64,000 nucleotides of DNA, taken from contig NC_030852.1 of NCBI RefSeq assembly GCF_000208745.1, positions 36,222,518 through 36,286,517 on the forward strand. Direction: 5' to 3'. The DNA is from Theobroma cacao. Taxonomy: Eukaryota; Streptophyta; Magnoliopsida; Malvales; Malvaceae. The notes beneath the pieces were generated by a model. That model was not told the DNA's origin. It searched no databases and was given only the letters and a program-made list of their open reading frames with translations. Numbering within the stretch: position 1 is the first letter of the stretch; the number at the start of each line of letters is the position of its first letter. A program made the position numbers and the translations under genes. Shown piece after piece: positions 13,401 through 24,162 of the stretch.

Positions 13401-13596
13401 CCATGAGAGTGGTGCGCAGGTGTAGCAGACAAGCGTCGAAATCAGTGCAGTGCTTGGTCCATTCCGACAACAGACAAGAAGAAGATGAAGAAACATCTTT
13501 TTGGGTCTTGAAATGCTGGTCCAGATACTCTGCCTGCTGCCGGCATAGCTTACCCAGTTTCGGCAGAATTAGATATTGGGGATGCCATCCTTCCAT
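10469..13596 (-). CDS. MAG2L: RINT1-like vesicle-tethering protein, MAG2-like
   Basis: Four exons on the minus strand: 13596-13314, 13211-13113, 12631-12516 and 12436-10469, giving 821 residues. The N-terminal exons are rich in coiled-coil-like sequence. Exon 3 carries the family motif LEALVGDLEDAVFC. The large last exon holds SVDHRVDKTLSVLRPEALAE, LLASLGWPP, EWSDDVSFLEM and the C-terminal RINT1/TIP20 domain. Arabidopsis MAG2 acts with MIP proteins and SEC20 in Golgi-to-ER retrograde transport, and loss disturbs storage-protein export. I favour the MAG2L paralog on sequence feel; MAG2 itself is the alternative. Intron 3 is modelled as 79 nt (12515-12437). A nearer AG would leave a 37-nt intron, too short for plants. 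An in-frame upstream ATG at 13620 could add eight residues from a CT/GA repeat. Confidence 0.9.
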
Positions 13597-14026
13597 GACT
13601 CTCTCTCTCTCTCGTCTCATTTCTCAACTCTCAGAAATTCGCAGTGCCTGCCAACTTTATTTCTGAATGGAATAATTGAATTTAAAAATTAAAAAAAGAA
13701 TCCCACAGCTTTGGGCCCAAATCTTATTGGGTTGTCTTATCGAGTCCAATAACTAATACTAGTGTGGTCTTCTTATGGTTGTAGGGAATGTAATCCCATT
13801 CCAACATGGAGGCAAATGACACATTAAGACTTTAGGCAACTACTCTGTTGTCTGGGCTCAGACCAAAGTGCCAACATTATTATTGAGTCGATACTTGCTG
13901 GTAGCATACAAATACGGTATTGTTCCTCATTCTTTTAGATGAATGCAAGGTTGAAAGCAATGAATTTTTACTAGAAATAGAACTAAAAAAGAATGCACTA
14001 ATATTATGACTGCATAGAACTATATC
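13597..14026 (-). other. Spacer upstream of the MAG2-like gene and downstream of the GT4 gene
   Basis: About 430 bp holding the promoter and leader of the MAG2-like gene and the 3' untranslated region of the GT4 gene. No gene is visible. Confidence 0.5.
13599..13614. repeat. CT/GA microsatellite at the MAG2-like start
   Basis: A short CT run (GA on the coding strand) directly upstream of the MAG2-like ATG. On the coding strand it reads in frame as Arg-Glu repeats following a possible upstream ATG at 13620. Confidence 0.7.
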
Positions 14027-15493
14027 CTAAGGATAGACACAAAATGTGTCGTTTTTGATACAAAGAAACAATCTTTCATATGCCAGGGCCATCTTGCTTG
14101 CCGTAAACATGGAAGCTGCATACTCCTGCGATGCCTTTCCCCTTTGCGCTAGCCTCTTTGGGCCTTCCCTCACCACCCCCTCTAACGCTTCCAACAACGA
14201 GTCCACGTTGGGAGAAAACATGAACCCCAACTCATCATCAACAACAATACTGCCTTGAATGCTTGGAAACCTTGATGCCATGACCGGTTTTCCGCTCATC
14301 ATTGCTTCCATAAGAGTGAGGTCTAACCCTTGAGGCCTGAGTGTTGGATTCACAAAGATATCGATTGCATTGTAAAAAGCCCTGAGTTGGGATGGAGCCA
14401 TAGAACCCAAAACTAGTACGCGAGGGCCTAATTCCTTGTATCGTTGCTCCCATGGTCCAGACCCAGCAACGAGCAAATACACATCAGGGTGCTTTCTTAT
14501 GAGCTTGGAGAAAGCTTCATAAAGCAAAGGATGCCCTTTATCCTTCACCAACCTTCCCGCCACACCTAGCACCAAACTACCATTTCTGGGGACACCAATC
14601 TTAGACCGGAAGTAAAGGCCTAAGGATAAGTCGTTTCGAAAACCATTTTCATCAACACCATTGAGGATGACATGGACTCTTTTCCTAGGAATCTGATACA
14701 CATCCCTCAACATCTCCCCGCAACTATCACTGATTGCAACATGATGAGCATAGTTGTGGAAGAACCTTATTTCGTTAAGCACTTTTGGGACAACTCCATA
14801 TAAACTCACGTTAAAAGCAGGCGACATCGGTTCATTGGGTTTACGAGTTAAATCTTGGTAAATACTTGATTGTAAGCTTTCGAGGGCTATGCCATGCCAT
14901 GAAACAGCAAGATTCTTAAGATTGCGAGCCAACCAATGAGGAAGAGCCACGCTTTCGGAATGAATGACGTCGAATGGTCCACGCTGGCTCTCTTCATTGA
15001 AGAGCTCCCAAGCCTTGTTGTATCGCCACTTACCAGCTTCACCTTCGTGGCAGTGAATTCGTGGGGAGTTAGCAGAAGAGGTCGGGGTATCAGGGGGAGC
15101 TTTTCCACCATCAACAGGGGATGTAAACACATGAACTTGGTGGCCACGGCGAGCTAGAGCGGTGTGCAAGGTGTAGGCATGGCGCTCCATGCCGCCTGGG
15201 GTGGTGCCAATAGGCCATTTTCGGGAGAAAACAGCGATCTTGAGTCTGATTGGCGGGGGTTGAATTTGGGTGAAAGGAAGCCGGTTCCACGCAAATTCAG
15301 CCTTTCGAAGGTCACCTGACCAAGAGTTGACGTTGTTTGGGGCAAAAGTGGTGCAGAGGGAGTAGGTGCAGGTGTGGAGGAGAAACAAGAGCGGAACGGT
15401 GAAGACAAGTAGGAAGAAAAGAGTCGTGCACAGATTGAGATTGGAGTGGAAAGAGATGAGATGGGGCTTCTTGGGTTTGCTGTAGAAGGCCAT
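14027..15493 (-). CDS. GT4-family glycosyltransferase, type II membrane protein
   Basis: One uninterrupted exon of 488 residues. A short basic N-terminus is followed by a hydrophobic anchor (about residues 23-47), as in Golgi type II glycosyltransferases. The first Rossmann lobe contains KIAVFSRKWPIGTTPGGMER, with a GGMER nucleotide-sugar loop. The second lobe carries LGVAGRLVKDKGHPLLYEAF, LLVAGSGPW and the donor-binding segment RPQGLDLTLMEAM. It resembles Arabidopsis At1g19710/At1g75420-type proteins, for which I know no established acceptor. The first glutamate of the classic EX7E motif is glutamine here. Location (probably Golgi) is inferred from the anchor. Confidence 0.9.
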   Translation of the reverse strand: MAFYSKPKKPHLISFHSNLNLCTTLFFLLVFTVPLLFLLHTCTYSLCTTFAPNNVNSWSGDLRKAEFAWNRLPFTQIQPPPIRLKIAVFSRKWPIGTTPGGMERHAYTLHTALARRGHQVHVFTSPVDGGKAPPDTPTSSANSPRIHCHEGEAGKWRYNKAWELFNEESQRGPFDVIHSESVALPHWLARNLKNLAVSWHGIALESLQSSIYQDLTRKPNEPMSPAFNVSLYGVVPKVLNEIRFFHNYAHHVAISDSCGEMLRDVYQIPRKRVHVILNGVDENGFRNDLSLGLYFRSKIGVPRNGSLVLGVAGRLVKDKGHPLLYEAFSKLIRKHPDVYLLVAGSGPWEQRYKELGPRVLVLGSMAPSQLRAFYNAIDIFVNPTLRPQGLDLTLMEAMMSGKPVMASRFPSIQGSIVVDDELGFMFSPNVDSLLEALEGVVREGPKRLAQRGKASQEYAASMFTASKMALAYERLFLCIKNDTFCVYP

Positions 15494-16571
15494 TTCTTTC
15501 TTTCTTTTCTTTTTTTCCTATTGGGGGGATTGTGATGTGATGAAAGGTTAGAGAGAGGGGTGTTTTTGATTCATAGATTCATAGAATGAGACAATTTCTA
15601 GGCAGCAAATGCAAAAGTGAGGGAGGAAAATGGGGTGGGCACGCACTTTAGCAAATGCATTGGATTTTGGGGTTTACTTTTTAAAAGGTTTTAGTGCGTT
15701 TCTCACGCCCCCTCTAAACAGAAATTCAAAAGGCAGATCATCATGCATGCATGCTTGCTTTACTGCTACTATTTTCCATGACTTTTGTTTTCATGTTGAT
15801 AATTTATTTTCCTAATTAATGAATTTGTAAACATAGTGTTTATTTGGATTTACTCTTCTACTGTATAGTATTAACGTAGTACTGAATTTGTTTTATATAG
15901 AATACCATCACCATGCCATGTGCACTCACAAAAAAGCTGGCCAACAATTTCCTCTTTTCACTTTGCTTCTTCTGATACGCACTTACCTGCCAGCACATTT
16001 TATTAAAGTCGAAATTCAATGAGGAAGGTAAGAAGCAATGAAAATTTTAAATATTATGGGCTTCAATTTATTTAGTATATTTAATATAGAAGCCAACGGG
16101 GTCAAAACCAGCGTCTGAAAAAAGTCTAAAGTGAAGCGGATGGCGTGGTTCGTCGTCATTAGTTTGAAGCCGACGCTCGCATGTCAATTTTGACAATGGC
16201 AAACCGCACACCAGAGGTTAGACTTAGGGATTAAAATGCTGCAAAATGGCTTAGGCTTAAAGCACCTTCACAACCTCAATTCCTGTCTATGCACAAAGGT
16301 AAAAGCTGCAAGCCAGATGCTTGCATGCGATTCAACTCATGATCCACCACTCTTTGATTTTGAATGCCGACAAGGTATCCTTAAAATGATGCCTGAATCC
16401 TGATTAGGTCCGGTCCAACAAAGATTAGCTTAATTTCCATCAATTTTGACTCATACCCTGTGCTGTGCCTGTGCGTGGCCCATATGTCATTCATCACCCC
16501 ACAATTTATGCTCAAATATATTCCATTATATATACTAATAATTTACACTCAAGTAGGTTCCAAACTTGGTA
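15494..16571 (-). other. Spacer upstream of the GT4 gene
   Basis: About 1.1 kb of AT-rich DNA between the GT4 start and the 3' end of the RLCK gene, both on the minus strand. A purine-rich leader (minus strand) precedes the GT4 ATG. No gene or clear element seen. Confidence 0.5.
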
Positions 16572-18459
16572 TCATGCGGCCTTCCCATTTGCAGTAGTTG
16601 CAGTCAGCTTACCTCTACCTTGTGCGCCCCTGAATTTAGGTCCATTAGTTTTAGTGGATTTTGGTGACACAGATACAGGCCATTGACCGCAGGAGACCGC
16701 CATGTCCTTATACTGTTGCAGGGCTTCCAGAGTTTGAACAATGGCTGGCATCCTTGGCCTGTCTTTAGGGTTCAAACTGATGCATTGTAATGCCAGAAGA
16801 GCCATCTCTTTTGCTCCTTTAACGGAATACTGCCCGCTGAGTCTTGGGTCCATTATATAGCGCAGCCTCCGACTGCTACTCAAGTAAGGCTTAGCCCAAT
16901 CGACAAGGATTTGCTCGTTCTTAGACCTTGATTTCTCCACTGATCTTCTCCCTGTAAGCAATTCTAATAGTACCACTCCAAAGCTGTAAACATCACTTTT
17001 CGTCGTCAAGTGACCTGAATATAAATTATTCATAGAATAGTGTCTGTCATCAGTTCCTGTCCATCGGATGGAAACTGATTATACTGCTACTACATTTTCT
17101 GCTGGTGCTGGAATATTATTAAAATCGTTGAAAACATTAACTCCAAAAGTGGAATTGTCTTTTCCTTTCATTCCTTGCATTTGCGCTTTATCATAACTAT
17201 GTATAATGTATATAATATATACCTGTCGATACATATTCTGGGGCAGCATAGCCATAGGTGCCCATAACGCGAGTTGTGACGTGCGTGTTTGAGCCCTCAG
17301 GCCCCATCTTGGCAAGTCCAAAATCCGATAATTTTGCTGTAAAATCCTGACATATTTAATACACCAAATTAATTAAGAGCAATCAAAGCAAATGGTAGTC
17401 TTGCATATATGTATATGCATAGAGCTTTGTGAATGATAAATTAGAGAGAGTAATTATATAACACGCTACAAAGTACACACAGAATCAACCAAGATATTGG
17501 AAGTTTTGAAGTCACGATATATGACAGGATTCTCAGCCCCATGCAAGAATGCAAGCCCTTTTGCAGCTCCAATGGCAATCTTCAATCTGGTGCCCCACGG
17601 CAATGATGTTGAGATCCCTGCAAATCAAGTTTAACATTTTAAAATGAAAATCGAGACTTGATTTCAACAAAGTGGTACTTTCATTAGGGCCTGTTTACAG
17701 CATGAGAATTACTGATATACATACATATATATATATATATACAATTGAGTTTAAACTTGTCTGATAATTAAGGCTGCTTTAGTTTAATTTGTGAAACTAA
17801 CTTTTGAACAAATGATTCTCCAAACTGCCTCTGGGCATGAACTCATATACAAGAAGACGTTGTTCGTCCTCACAGCAATAGCCAATCAATTTGACCAAGT
17901 GTGGATGCCGAAGCTGCCCCAAGAATATTACTTCTGCCTGTACAAGAATATTTCTAGCGATGCTAAGCCATCACTCAATTGCTTTAGGAATTAGCAATTA
18001 AAAAAAAAAGAAAAAGAAAAAGGATTCTATATATTTGTTTACAAGCCATTCACGGTGTCCTTGGAGGCCTTCAATATCCAATAGCTTGACAGCTACAGCT
18101 TGAGCCTTCAAACCCTGCCTAAAATTGTCATCCACGTAGCCTTTATGCACAGTCCCGAACCCACCTTCTCCTAACAGATAATTGCTCGCAAAATTCTGGG
18201 TTATAGCCCGCAGCTCGCTTAGCTGGAAATCGTACAAATCAGGCCCAAAGGATTGTGCAAGATCCTCGGTGATGCGCGTGGACGATGAACGACTAAGATC
18301 AGAGTAGGACAATCGTCGAAACGATGGTAATGGAGCAATGTTCTTGGAGAAGTCAGATCTGGATGGCCTGCAACGGCTGAAATTGCCAAAAATTGTTTGG
18401 TCATCAGCTGAACAACAATTTGCAGCGAATGGTCTCCAAGGCTTGGAGGAGTCAGTCAT
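16572..18459 (-). CDS. Receptor-like cytoplasmic kinase, RLCK VII (PBL/RIPK type)
   Basis: Five exons on the minus strand: 18459-18043, 17937-17802, 17617-17481, 17346-17223 and 17014-16572, giving 418 residues. The kinase has [11 protein letters not shown], catalytic lysine about 125 (VAVKLLD), [10 protein letters not shown] with catalytic aspartate about 220, [12 protein letters not shown], the activation-segment region [18 protein letters not shown] and [22 protein letters not shown] is YRD, normal for this RLCK group. An N-terminal cysteine pair (about 15-16) could be acylated. RLCK VII kinases relay signals from cell-surface immune and developmental receptors at the plasma membrane. The C-terminal tail is basic and low complexity. 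A 48-bp AT repeat lies 74 bp before the start codon. Confidence 0.93.
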
Positions 18460-18528
18460 GGTTACCAAGACAAACCAAGAGGAGATGATGAGATTGTGGG
18501 TGTTGGTAATGGATTATTGGCTACTAGA

Positions 18529-18582
<54 letters not shown>

Positions 18583-19601
18583 TATATAATATAAAGAAAG
18601 AATTCATCAGTTTGTTATCTAATAGAAGGCTAGACAGGCACATTCTTTCTTCAACTGCTCTAACAACTCTACTAAATGGGACAGTTTGCCTTTTTCTTTG
18701 CTTGATTCGTTCTTTGATTTGTCACCTACGTAGTGTCTCTATGCTGTGAGTTCCAAGTAGTTAATTAGCTCTTAAAATGAATGGGAACAGCAATTTGCTC
18801 TTTGGACTCACTGTATATTATAAAGAAAAGCATTTTGTGCAGGAGTGATGAGAGCAGCAATTGTAATATGTTTTCTTCAAAGGAGAAGCAGAGCAGTTGA
18901 GAATGATGTGTGCAATTATTTTACCCCTTTTTCCTAATCCTAGCTAGCTACTCCATTTCATTTTTCAACAACCGATTACCAAAACACATGCTTTTATTTT
19001 ATACCAGTGTCTTCTGTCTTGGCTTTTTGGCTTTCTTTAATTAGCTTGGGGTGGATCACCTTTTGTCTTTTCTCCCTCTCTCACATTAATTTAATTTTAA
19101 CTGTTTTTTCCTTTTGATTAGAGTAACTGGGATTATTTGTTTTCTATTTTTTAGGCATAAATCATCCAATTACAAGAAATATAAAGTTCACTTAGGAAGG
19201 TTCAGGATCCACTAATTATCCAAAACTATTAATATTTTTAGTTAAGAAAATGAAAAGATAACTTATGTTTTAGATAGTATTTATTACAAGTAAATCAACG
19301 ATTAGCACGGAAAAGAAAAAGGCTCTGGCTAAGTTAGTAACTTTGGGCGGAAGAACCCGCGCCCCTTTGGAGGGCTGGGTTCCTAGCAGCCCAGCTCCTG
19401 CAGAAGGTCAAAAAGATCCCAAGTTCAGGGTCCCAGCACCCAAAGCCAGCCCACAATTAGCCGTTACCCCCTTGCGCATAAAGTCCCCTACTGCACCGCC
19501 GACTGGGCGGCGAGCACCTTGTGTTCCTTTCTTCTTCTTTGATGCACAGTTGCCCTGTGGTTGATTCCACCTGCAGGCAGGCTCCTTCTTCCTCAAAAAT
19601 A
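18460..19601. promoter_or_regulatory. Divergent spacer between the RLCK gene and the Ser/Pro-rich gene
   Basis: About 1.1 kb between divergently transcribed genes. It contains the long AT microsatellite near the RLCK start and a GC-rich stretch (about 19340-19560) just before the right-hand gene, unlike the surrounding AT-rich DNA. Core promoter motifs could not be assigned confidently. Confidence 0.5.
18533..18580. repeat. AT dinucleotide microsatellite, about 24 units
   Basis: Uninterrupted AT repeat of about 48 bp, followed by a degenerate tail. It lies 74 bp upstream of the RLCK ATG, in its promoter or 5' leader. Confidence 0.95.
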
Positions 19602-20297
19602 ATGGCAGATTTTGGTTTCTTATCTGATACAGATGAGTCGGCTGTAGAAGAAGTCATCTCCCAAGCACAAGACCTGTGCGTACTGGAGCAGCTCTCTGCT
19701 ATCAACTGCTCTGCTCTCGCCCACTCCGTCCTTCCGTCCGATTTGGACTCCCGATTCTGCCGACTCAAATCCTTTCCTGTGCCTATAACCCGCACAACTC
19801 ATCAAAGTCCAGACAAGGATTGCCACTCTGATTCCCATGATAGCCCACAACGGAAATACTCTTTCAAACCCAAACAGACACCTTCTTCACCTCCCTCTAT
19901 TTCAGATTCTAGCCCCCAAAATGCACTCTTCTCTCCTTCAGTACCCAAAAATCGCCTCCCATCAAATTCTCGCTCATTTGCTTCTCCTTTGCCTCCGGAT
20001 TCTTCTCCACCCCAAAAAGCTGGGTGCTTTTGGTGTTCTCCCAAAAAGATTTCTAAGAAAAACAAGGAAAATAGGGTGCTGGGTACCGCTCTTGATTCTG
20101 ATGAATTCCTGTCCAATTTTACTACTTTTTCAGTCAAAGAACAGCAAAGCATGCTCAACAACGCAATCAAGGAACAAGACAAGATTAGCCGGGAGGCAGA
20201 AAAGATAGTTAATTGGGCAAAGCAAGCATCCGCAAGGATGACCTTTCCTGGCATTGAAGATGAGCTTAGTCACAGTGATGATGAACATGCTAAATGA
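19602..20297 (+). CDS. Uncharacterised Ser/Pro-rich plant protein
   Basis: A single exon encodes 231 residues. The N-terminus MADFGFLSDTDESAVEEVIS is an acidic, probably helical segment. The middle (about 65-150) is rich in Ser, Pro and Asn and probably disordered. A short CFWCSPKK motif followed by lysines (about 149-165) could be a metal-binding or nuclear-localisation patch. The C-terminal 60 residues are charged and likely helical, ending in an acidic tail. I recognise it as a plant-type protein of unknown function and assign none. An in-frame ATG at 19542 would add 20 residues. I prefer 19602 because the segment from there looks like the conserved start. A polyadenylation-like AATAAA lies at 20557-20562. 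Confidence 0.75.
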   Translation: MADFGFLSDTDESAVEEVISQAQDLCVLEQLSAINCSALAHSVLPSDLDSRFCRLKSFPVPITRTTHQSPDKDCHSDSHDSPQRKYSFKPKQTPSSPPSISDSSPQNALFSPSVPKNRLPSNSRSFASPLPPDSSPPQKAGCFWCSPKKISKKNKENRVLGTALDSDEFLSNFTTFSVKEQQSMLNNAIKEQDKISREAEKIVNWAKQASARMTFPGIEDELSHSDDEHAK

Positions 20298-22066
20298 CTA
20301 TACTTTTCATTTTCATTTTTTTTCTGGATAAGTGTATTTTTCTTTTTAATATGGGCAAGGGGGGACTGGAATCCAAAGGTATCATGCACCCATAGATTGA
20401 GTTTATTTTTCATATTCTCTTCTTTCTACTCCAATCATACACTTGTTTAGGTATCTTTAGTTATTCTAATGATGTTAGCTCATGTTATACTCTGTCATCT
20501 TTTCTGTTACATGCTAATTGCTATACTAAGTATTTTGTAAATTGTTATACTTTTTCAATAAACATCCTTTCGACAAGCCATAGTTTGGTGAGATGGTGAT
20601 GGTTGTCAAGTATGCAAGGTGCCAAAGGTCCACATTCTACTTCATGGTGGAAGCCACATTGTCTAATCATATTCTGTATGTCTTTGAAGGCTACTTAGGC
20701 ATCAGATCAGCTGAGAACAATTAAATTTTCCTGAGTGGCGAACCACTTATTTTGGTCAAGCCTCCTCTTCACCTTTTTCCCCCTCCTTTTTTTTAATCAT
20801 CCTTTACATTTATAAATGCTTTTAAGCATAGACTACCCATAAACAACGGCCTTATATTTGAGCTCAGCATATTAATTAGTTCCTTTGGGGATGTGGCCTT
20901 AAAATTAACATGGTTTGGATGTACTATTAAGGTAAATGGTATGTGGCATATCATATCTAACCCTGGATGCTAAACCTTGTGTACCTTTTTTTAGATAAAT
21001 TTTCAACTGATGAAATAATCAATGATTACCCAAACGTTGGACAAGTGAAACCTCATGGATATGGCTTCTCCCAGCCCTCTGGTTGTCACCTGCAAGAGCC
21101 AATTCAGGTAGCTATTCAACAAATGGACAAGGCTGACTTTCGCATCAAGTTTCAATCAAGTATTTGCTCTGGCAATCGCCGGTGGCGTGACCAAGCAGGA
21201 AGTCTGCAGTTGCAATTTGGTACACGTGAGATGAATAGATATAGATGCTAGATAATTCCGCAAACAAGAGAAAGGAAGATTGGATAGGATGCTAGATAGT
21301 CTTTGTTGTCTTAGTGTTCCCCAGAGAAAATGCATAGATTGCTTGAAAAGCTAAAGTAGTTTATAGCATAGATTGCATTGAGTAGGCAGAGTTAATTAGC
21401 CTCTAAGAAGTATGTGTGACAATTACTTTTATTTTGGCATGCAATAATAGCAAAGTCAGCAGTCTTTTGTAGTTAAATTTGTTGCTAATAATGGAACAAC
21501 ATGGCTTTCCTTTCCCCTTTCGGCTCCTCAAGCAATTCAGGTAAATAATAGAATAGAATTGCTCAGATGGAAGATATATAGGGGCGGTTACCAGAATTTG
21601 TACCGTCCATATATGACAATTAAAAGCAAATTAAGATGAAACCCTCCAAAGAGATGTATTATGATTGGTTAATTATATTGCAATTATAATTGTTAGGATG
21701 AGGTATGCTCCCTTCTTTTTTGTGTATAATTTTTCCAGTCCCCTAAATTGTACATAACCTATCAATACTAGTAGAATTGTCGAATCTAAATCATTTTGAC
21801 AAGTTAAATGTACAACAGATTAACTTCTTACGTTAACGGCTACCCTCCCCGGCAGGTATAAATAGTATAACCTACACTAATTGATGATGGATTGAATACA
21901 CCAAAGTCACTATTAGTGTTCCTACTGATCTTCCGCATTATTCCCTAATTCGTTTCAGCTCACTTTTTAATCTTCCCCCGCCCCATTCTCATTCTGCTAT
22001 AAATATTTCTGCCACCTTAAACACCTAGCTAGCTCGTATCAGTTTCATCTCTCCAAACCCGAAATC
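20298..22066 (+). promoter_or_regulatory. Spacer and promoter upstream of the CDR1-like protease
   Basis: About 1.8 kb. It starts with the 3' untranslated region of the Ser/Pro-rich gene (AATAAA at 20557) and ends with the protease promoter. Two identical TATAAATA boxes occur at 21857-21864 and 21998-22005. The second is 69 bp before the ATG and is the better candidate for the protease. An open frame at 20967-21251 was not accepted as a gene. Confidence 0.55.
21998..22005 (+). promoter_or_regulatory. TATA box of the CDR1-like protease gene
   Basis: TATAAATA 69 bp upstream of the start codon, a normal distance for a short plant 5' leader. A second copy of the same octamer lies 141 bp further upstream. 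Confidence 0.7.
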
Positions 22067-23443
22067 ATGGCCTCAACTTTCAGAGCCTGTTCACTCTTGT
22101 CTGCTGCTCTTGTTTCGGTAATGTGCATATGCTTAACTCATCAGTTGTTGGTGTTTTCAGCTGCAAAAGCAATGCCTAGCAGCTTTAGTGTGGACCTGAT
22201 ACACCGTGACTCCCCAATCTCCCCGCTTTACAACCCTCTTGAAACCCGATTTGATCGCTTGTACAATGCTTACAATCGCTCTATCTCTCGCATTAATCGT
22301 TTCAGGCCAAATCCTGAAAGTAGTAATAATTATACTTCCAAGGCACTCCAGTCGGATACAGTGTCAAGCGGTGGAGAATATTTCATGAAATTTTCCATCG
22401 GAACCCCACCTGTTTCAGTGCTTGGAATAGCTGATACTGGCAGCGATCTCACCTGGGTGCAGTGTAAGCCTTGTGAACAATGTTATGGGCAAAAGCCTCC
22501 TCTCTTTGATCCCAGAAAGTCCTCCACGTACAAGAACCTTCCCTGCGGGTCTAATTCCTGCAATGCATTGGATAGCTCTGAAAGAGTCTGCGATCAGCAG
22601 AACGCTTGTAAATACAGCTATTCCTATGGAGACCGCTCCTTCACCAAAGGAAACGTTGCTCTTGAAAAGTTCACCATCGGCGTCTCTACTCGCAGTAGTC
22701 CAGTACTTTCCTTTCCAAACCTTGTGTTCGGCTGTGGACACAGCAACGGTGGCACATTCGATGATGTAGGTTCCGGTATTGTTGGCCTTGGTGGAGGTCC
22801 CCTTTCTCTAGTCAAACAATTGGATAAATCAATCCGTGGGAAGTTTTCCTACTGTCTGGCTCCCACTGCGTATGCAGAGGAGCCGTGTGCTTCAAGCAGA
22901 ATAATATTTGGTACTGCAACGGAATCGGATGCTGCTGCTGTTTCAACTCCCTTAGTTGACAAAAACCCTTCAACGTATTACTTCATAACGTTAGAGGCTA
23001 TCAGTGTTGGAGACAGAAGGTTGGCCTATGGCGGATCATCTGCATCACCAACGGAGAAATTAGGCAACATCATCATCGACTCTGGGACAACATTGACATT
23101 CCTGGAGTCAGAGTTCTATAACAGTCTTGAATCCGCCTTGGAGGAAGCAATTGAGGCCAAACGAGTGAGTGACCCCAAGGGCCTTCTCAGCCCCTGTTTT
23201 AAGGGCGCTAAGGACATAGATCTTCCCGTAATAACGTTTCATTTTAGTGGTGCGGACGTGAAGTTGCAGCCATGGAATACGTTCGCCCAAGTGCAGGAAG
23301 ACATGGTGTGCTTCACCATCGTACCATCCAATGACATAGCCATTTTTGGGAACCTGTCTCAGATGGATTTCTTGGTCAGCTACGACCTAGAAGAGAGAAC
23401 TGTCTCCTTCACGCCAACTGACTGCACCAAGCCTTTGATGTGA
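22067..23443 (+). CDS. CDR1-like secreted aspartic protease (family A1)
   Basis: An intronless gene of 458 residues. The N-terminus has a hydrophobic signal peptide (about 10-34) and a propeptide with SFSVDLIHRDSPISPLYNP, typical of CDR1-type nepenthesin-like proteases. The two catalytic aspartates are in DTGSDLTW (D123) and DSGTTLTF (D338). The Cys-rich nepenthesin insert (CKPCEQCY and following cysteines) follows the first site. All key residues are present, so the enzyme should be active. CDR1 acts in the apoplast in Arabidopsis disease-resistance signalling; this gene's own role is inferred only from the family. Transcription probably starts from the TATA box at 21998. Confidence 0.95.
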   Translation: MASTFRACSLLSAALVSVMCICLTHQLLVFSAAKAMPSSFSVDLIHRDSPISPLYNPLETRFDRLYNAYNRSISRINRFRPNPESSNNYTSKALQSDTVSSGGEYFMKFSIGTPPVSVLGIADTGSDLTWVQCKPCEQCYGQKPPLFDPRKSSTYKNLPCGSNSCNALDSSERVCDQQNACKYSYSYGDRSFTKGNVALEKFTIGVSTRSSPVLSFPNLVFGCGHSNGGTFDDVGSGIVGLGGGPLSLVKQLDKSIRGKFSYCLAPTAYAEEPCASSRIIFGTATESDAAAVSTPLVDKNPSTYYFITLEAISVGDRRLAYGGSSASPTEKLGNIIIDSGTTLTFLESEFYNSLESALEEAIEAKRVSDPKGLLSPCFKGAKDIDLPVITFHFSGADVKLQPWNTFAQVQEDMVCFTIVPSNDIAIFGNLSQMDFLVSYDLEERTVSFTPTDCTKPLM

Positions 23444-24162
23444 TAAGTTGTTAAATTTGCAGTTGCAATTGGTTATAGATGTTATATGTGATGTGATAAT
23501 AATATGAATATATAATCCATATATCAGAATTCCCTTGCTCAATCCCATGAGAGAAGGTTGAGAAAGTGGTCGATTGGCAATTTTTCCTAAATATTCTTAA
23601 AATTTTCACATGCTTATGATCAGAGAGTTCGGACACATAATTTGAAGCCAAGAAAAAAGAAATAAAGAAAAGTAGGAGATAGTATAAAATGGATAATTGT
23701 GAACTGATACATTAAAAATGAGAAAAAGGGTTATATCTAGGACTAGTGGAGCAGTTGGTGCTTGGTACTACCACACTGCAGTCCAAAAAACAGAACCATG
23801 TTACGCCATTGGATTAGATTTCTACTTAAACTACCCAACCGTCTCAAGTGAAGTAACCAGTGACTAAACCGCCTGTACAAAGTAGCAAGTGAAAGTGGAA
23901 CAAAAATCGCCCACTTTAAAAGAATAAATAAATACCCCGACGCTTTCCTCCCAAACGGCCTAACTTTTTCTTAATCTGTCTGTGTCCTTTTTTCCCTTTG
24001 ATTTCTCTCTCTTTCTGTTACCAGAAAGCCAAGCTCCCTTTCTGAAGATCTACTGTCTGTATTTTCTTTGCTGTTGGGCGTCGATTTTCGGCATTCATTT
24101 ATTCTTCATCAGGCATCACTGCATCAGCACCACTGTTGCTCAACCATTTGTTCCTGTTAGAC
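23444..24162 (+). other. Spacer and promoter upstream of the SH3P gene
   Basis: About 720 bp of AT-rich DNA with the 3' untranslated region of the protease gene and the pyrimidine-rich leader of the next gene. No gene seen. Confidence 0.5.

Noticed and set aside
20967..21251. Open frame of 94 residues between the Ser/Pro-rich gene and the protease
   Set aside because: No recognisable family or domain and no clear promoter. It could be chance or an unannotated exon, but I cannot support it.
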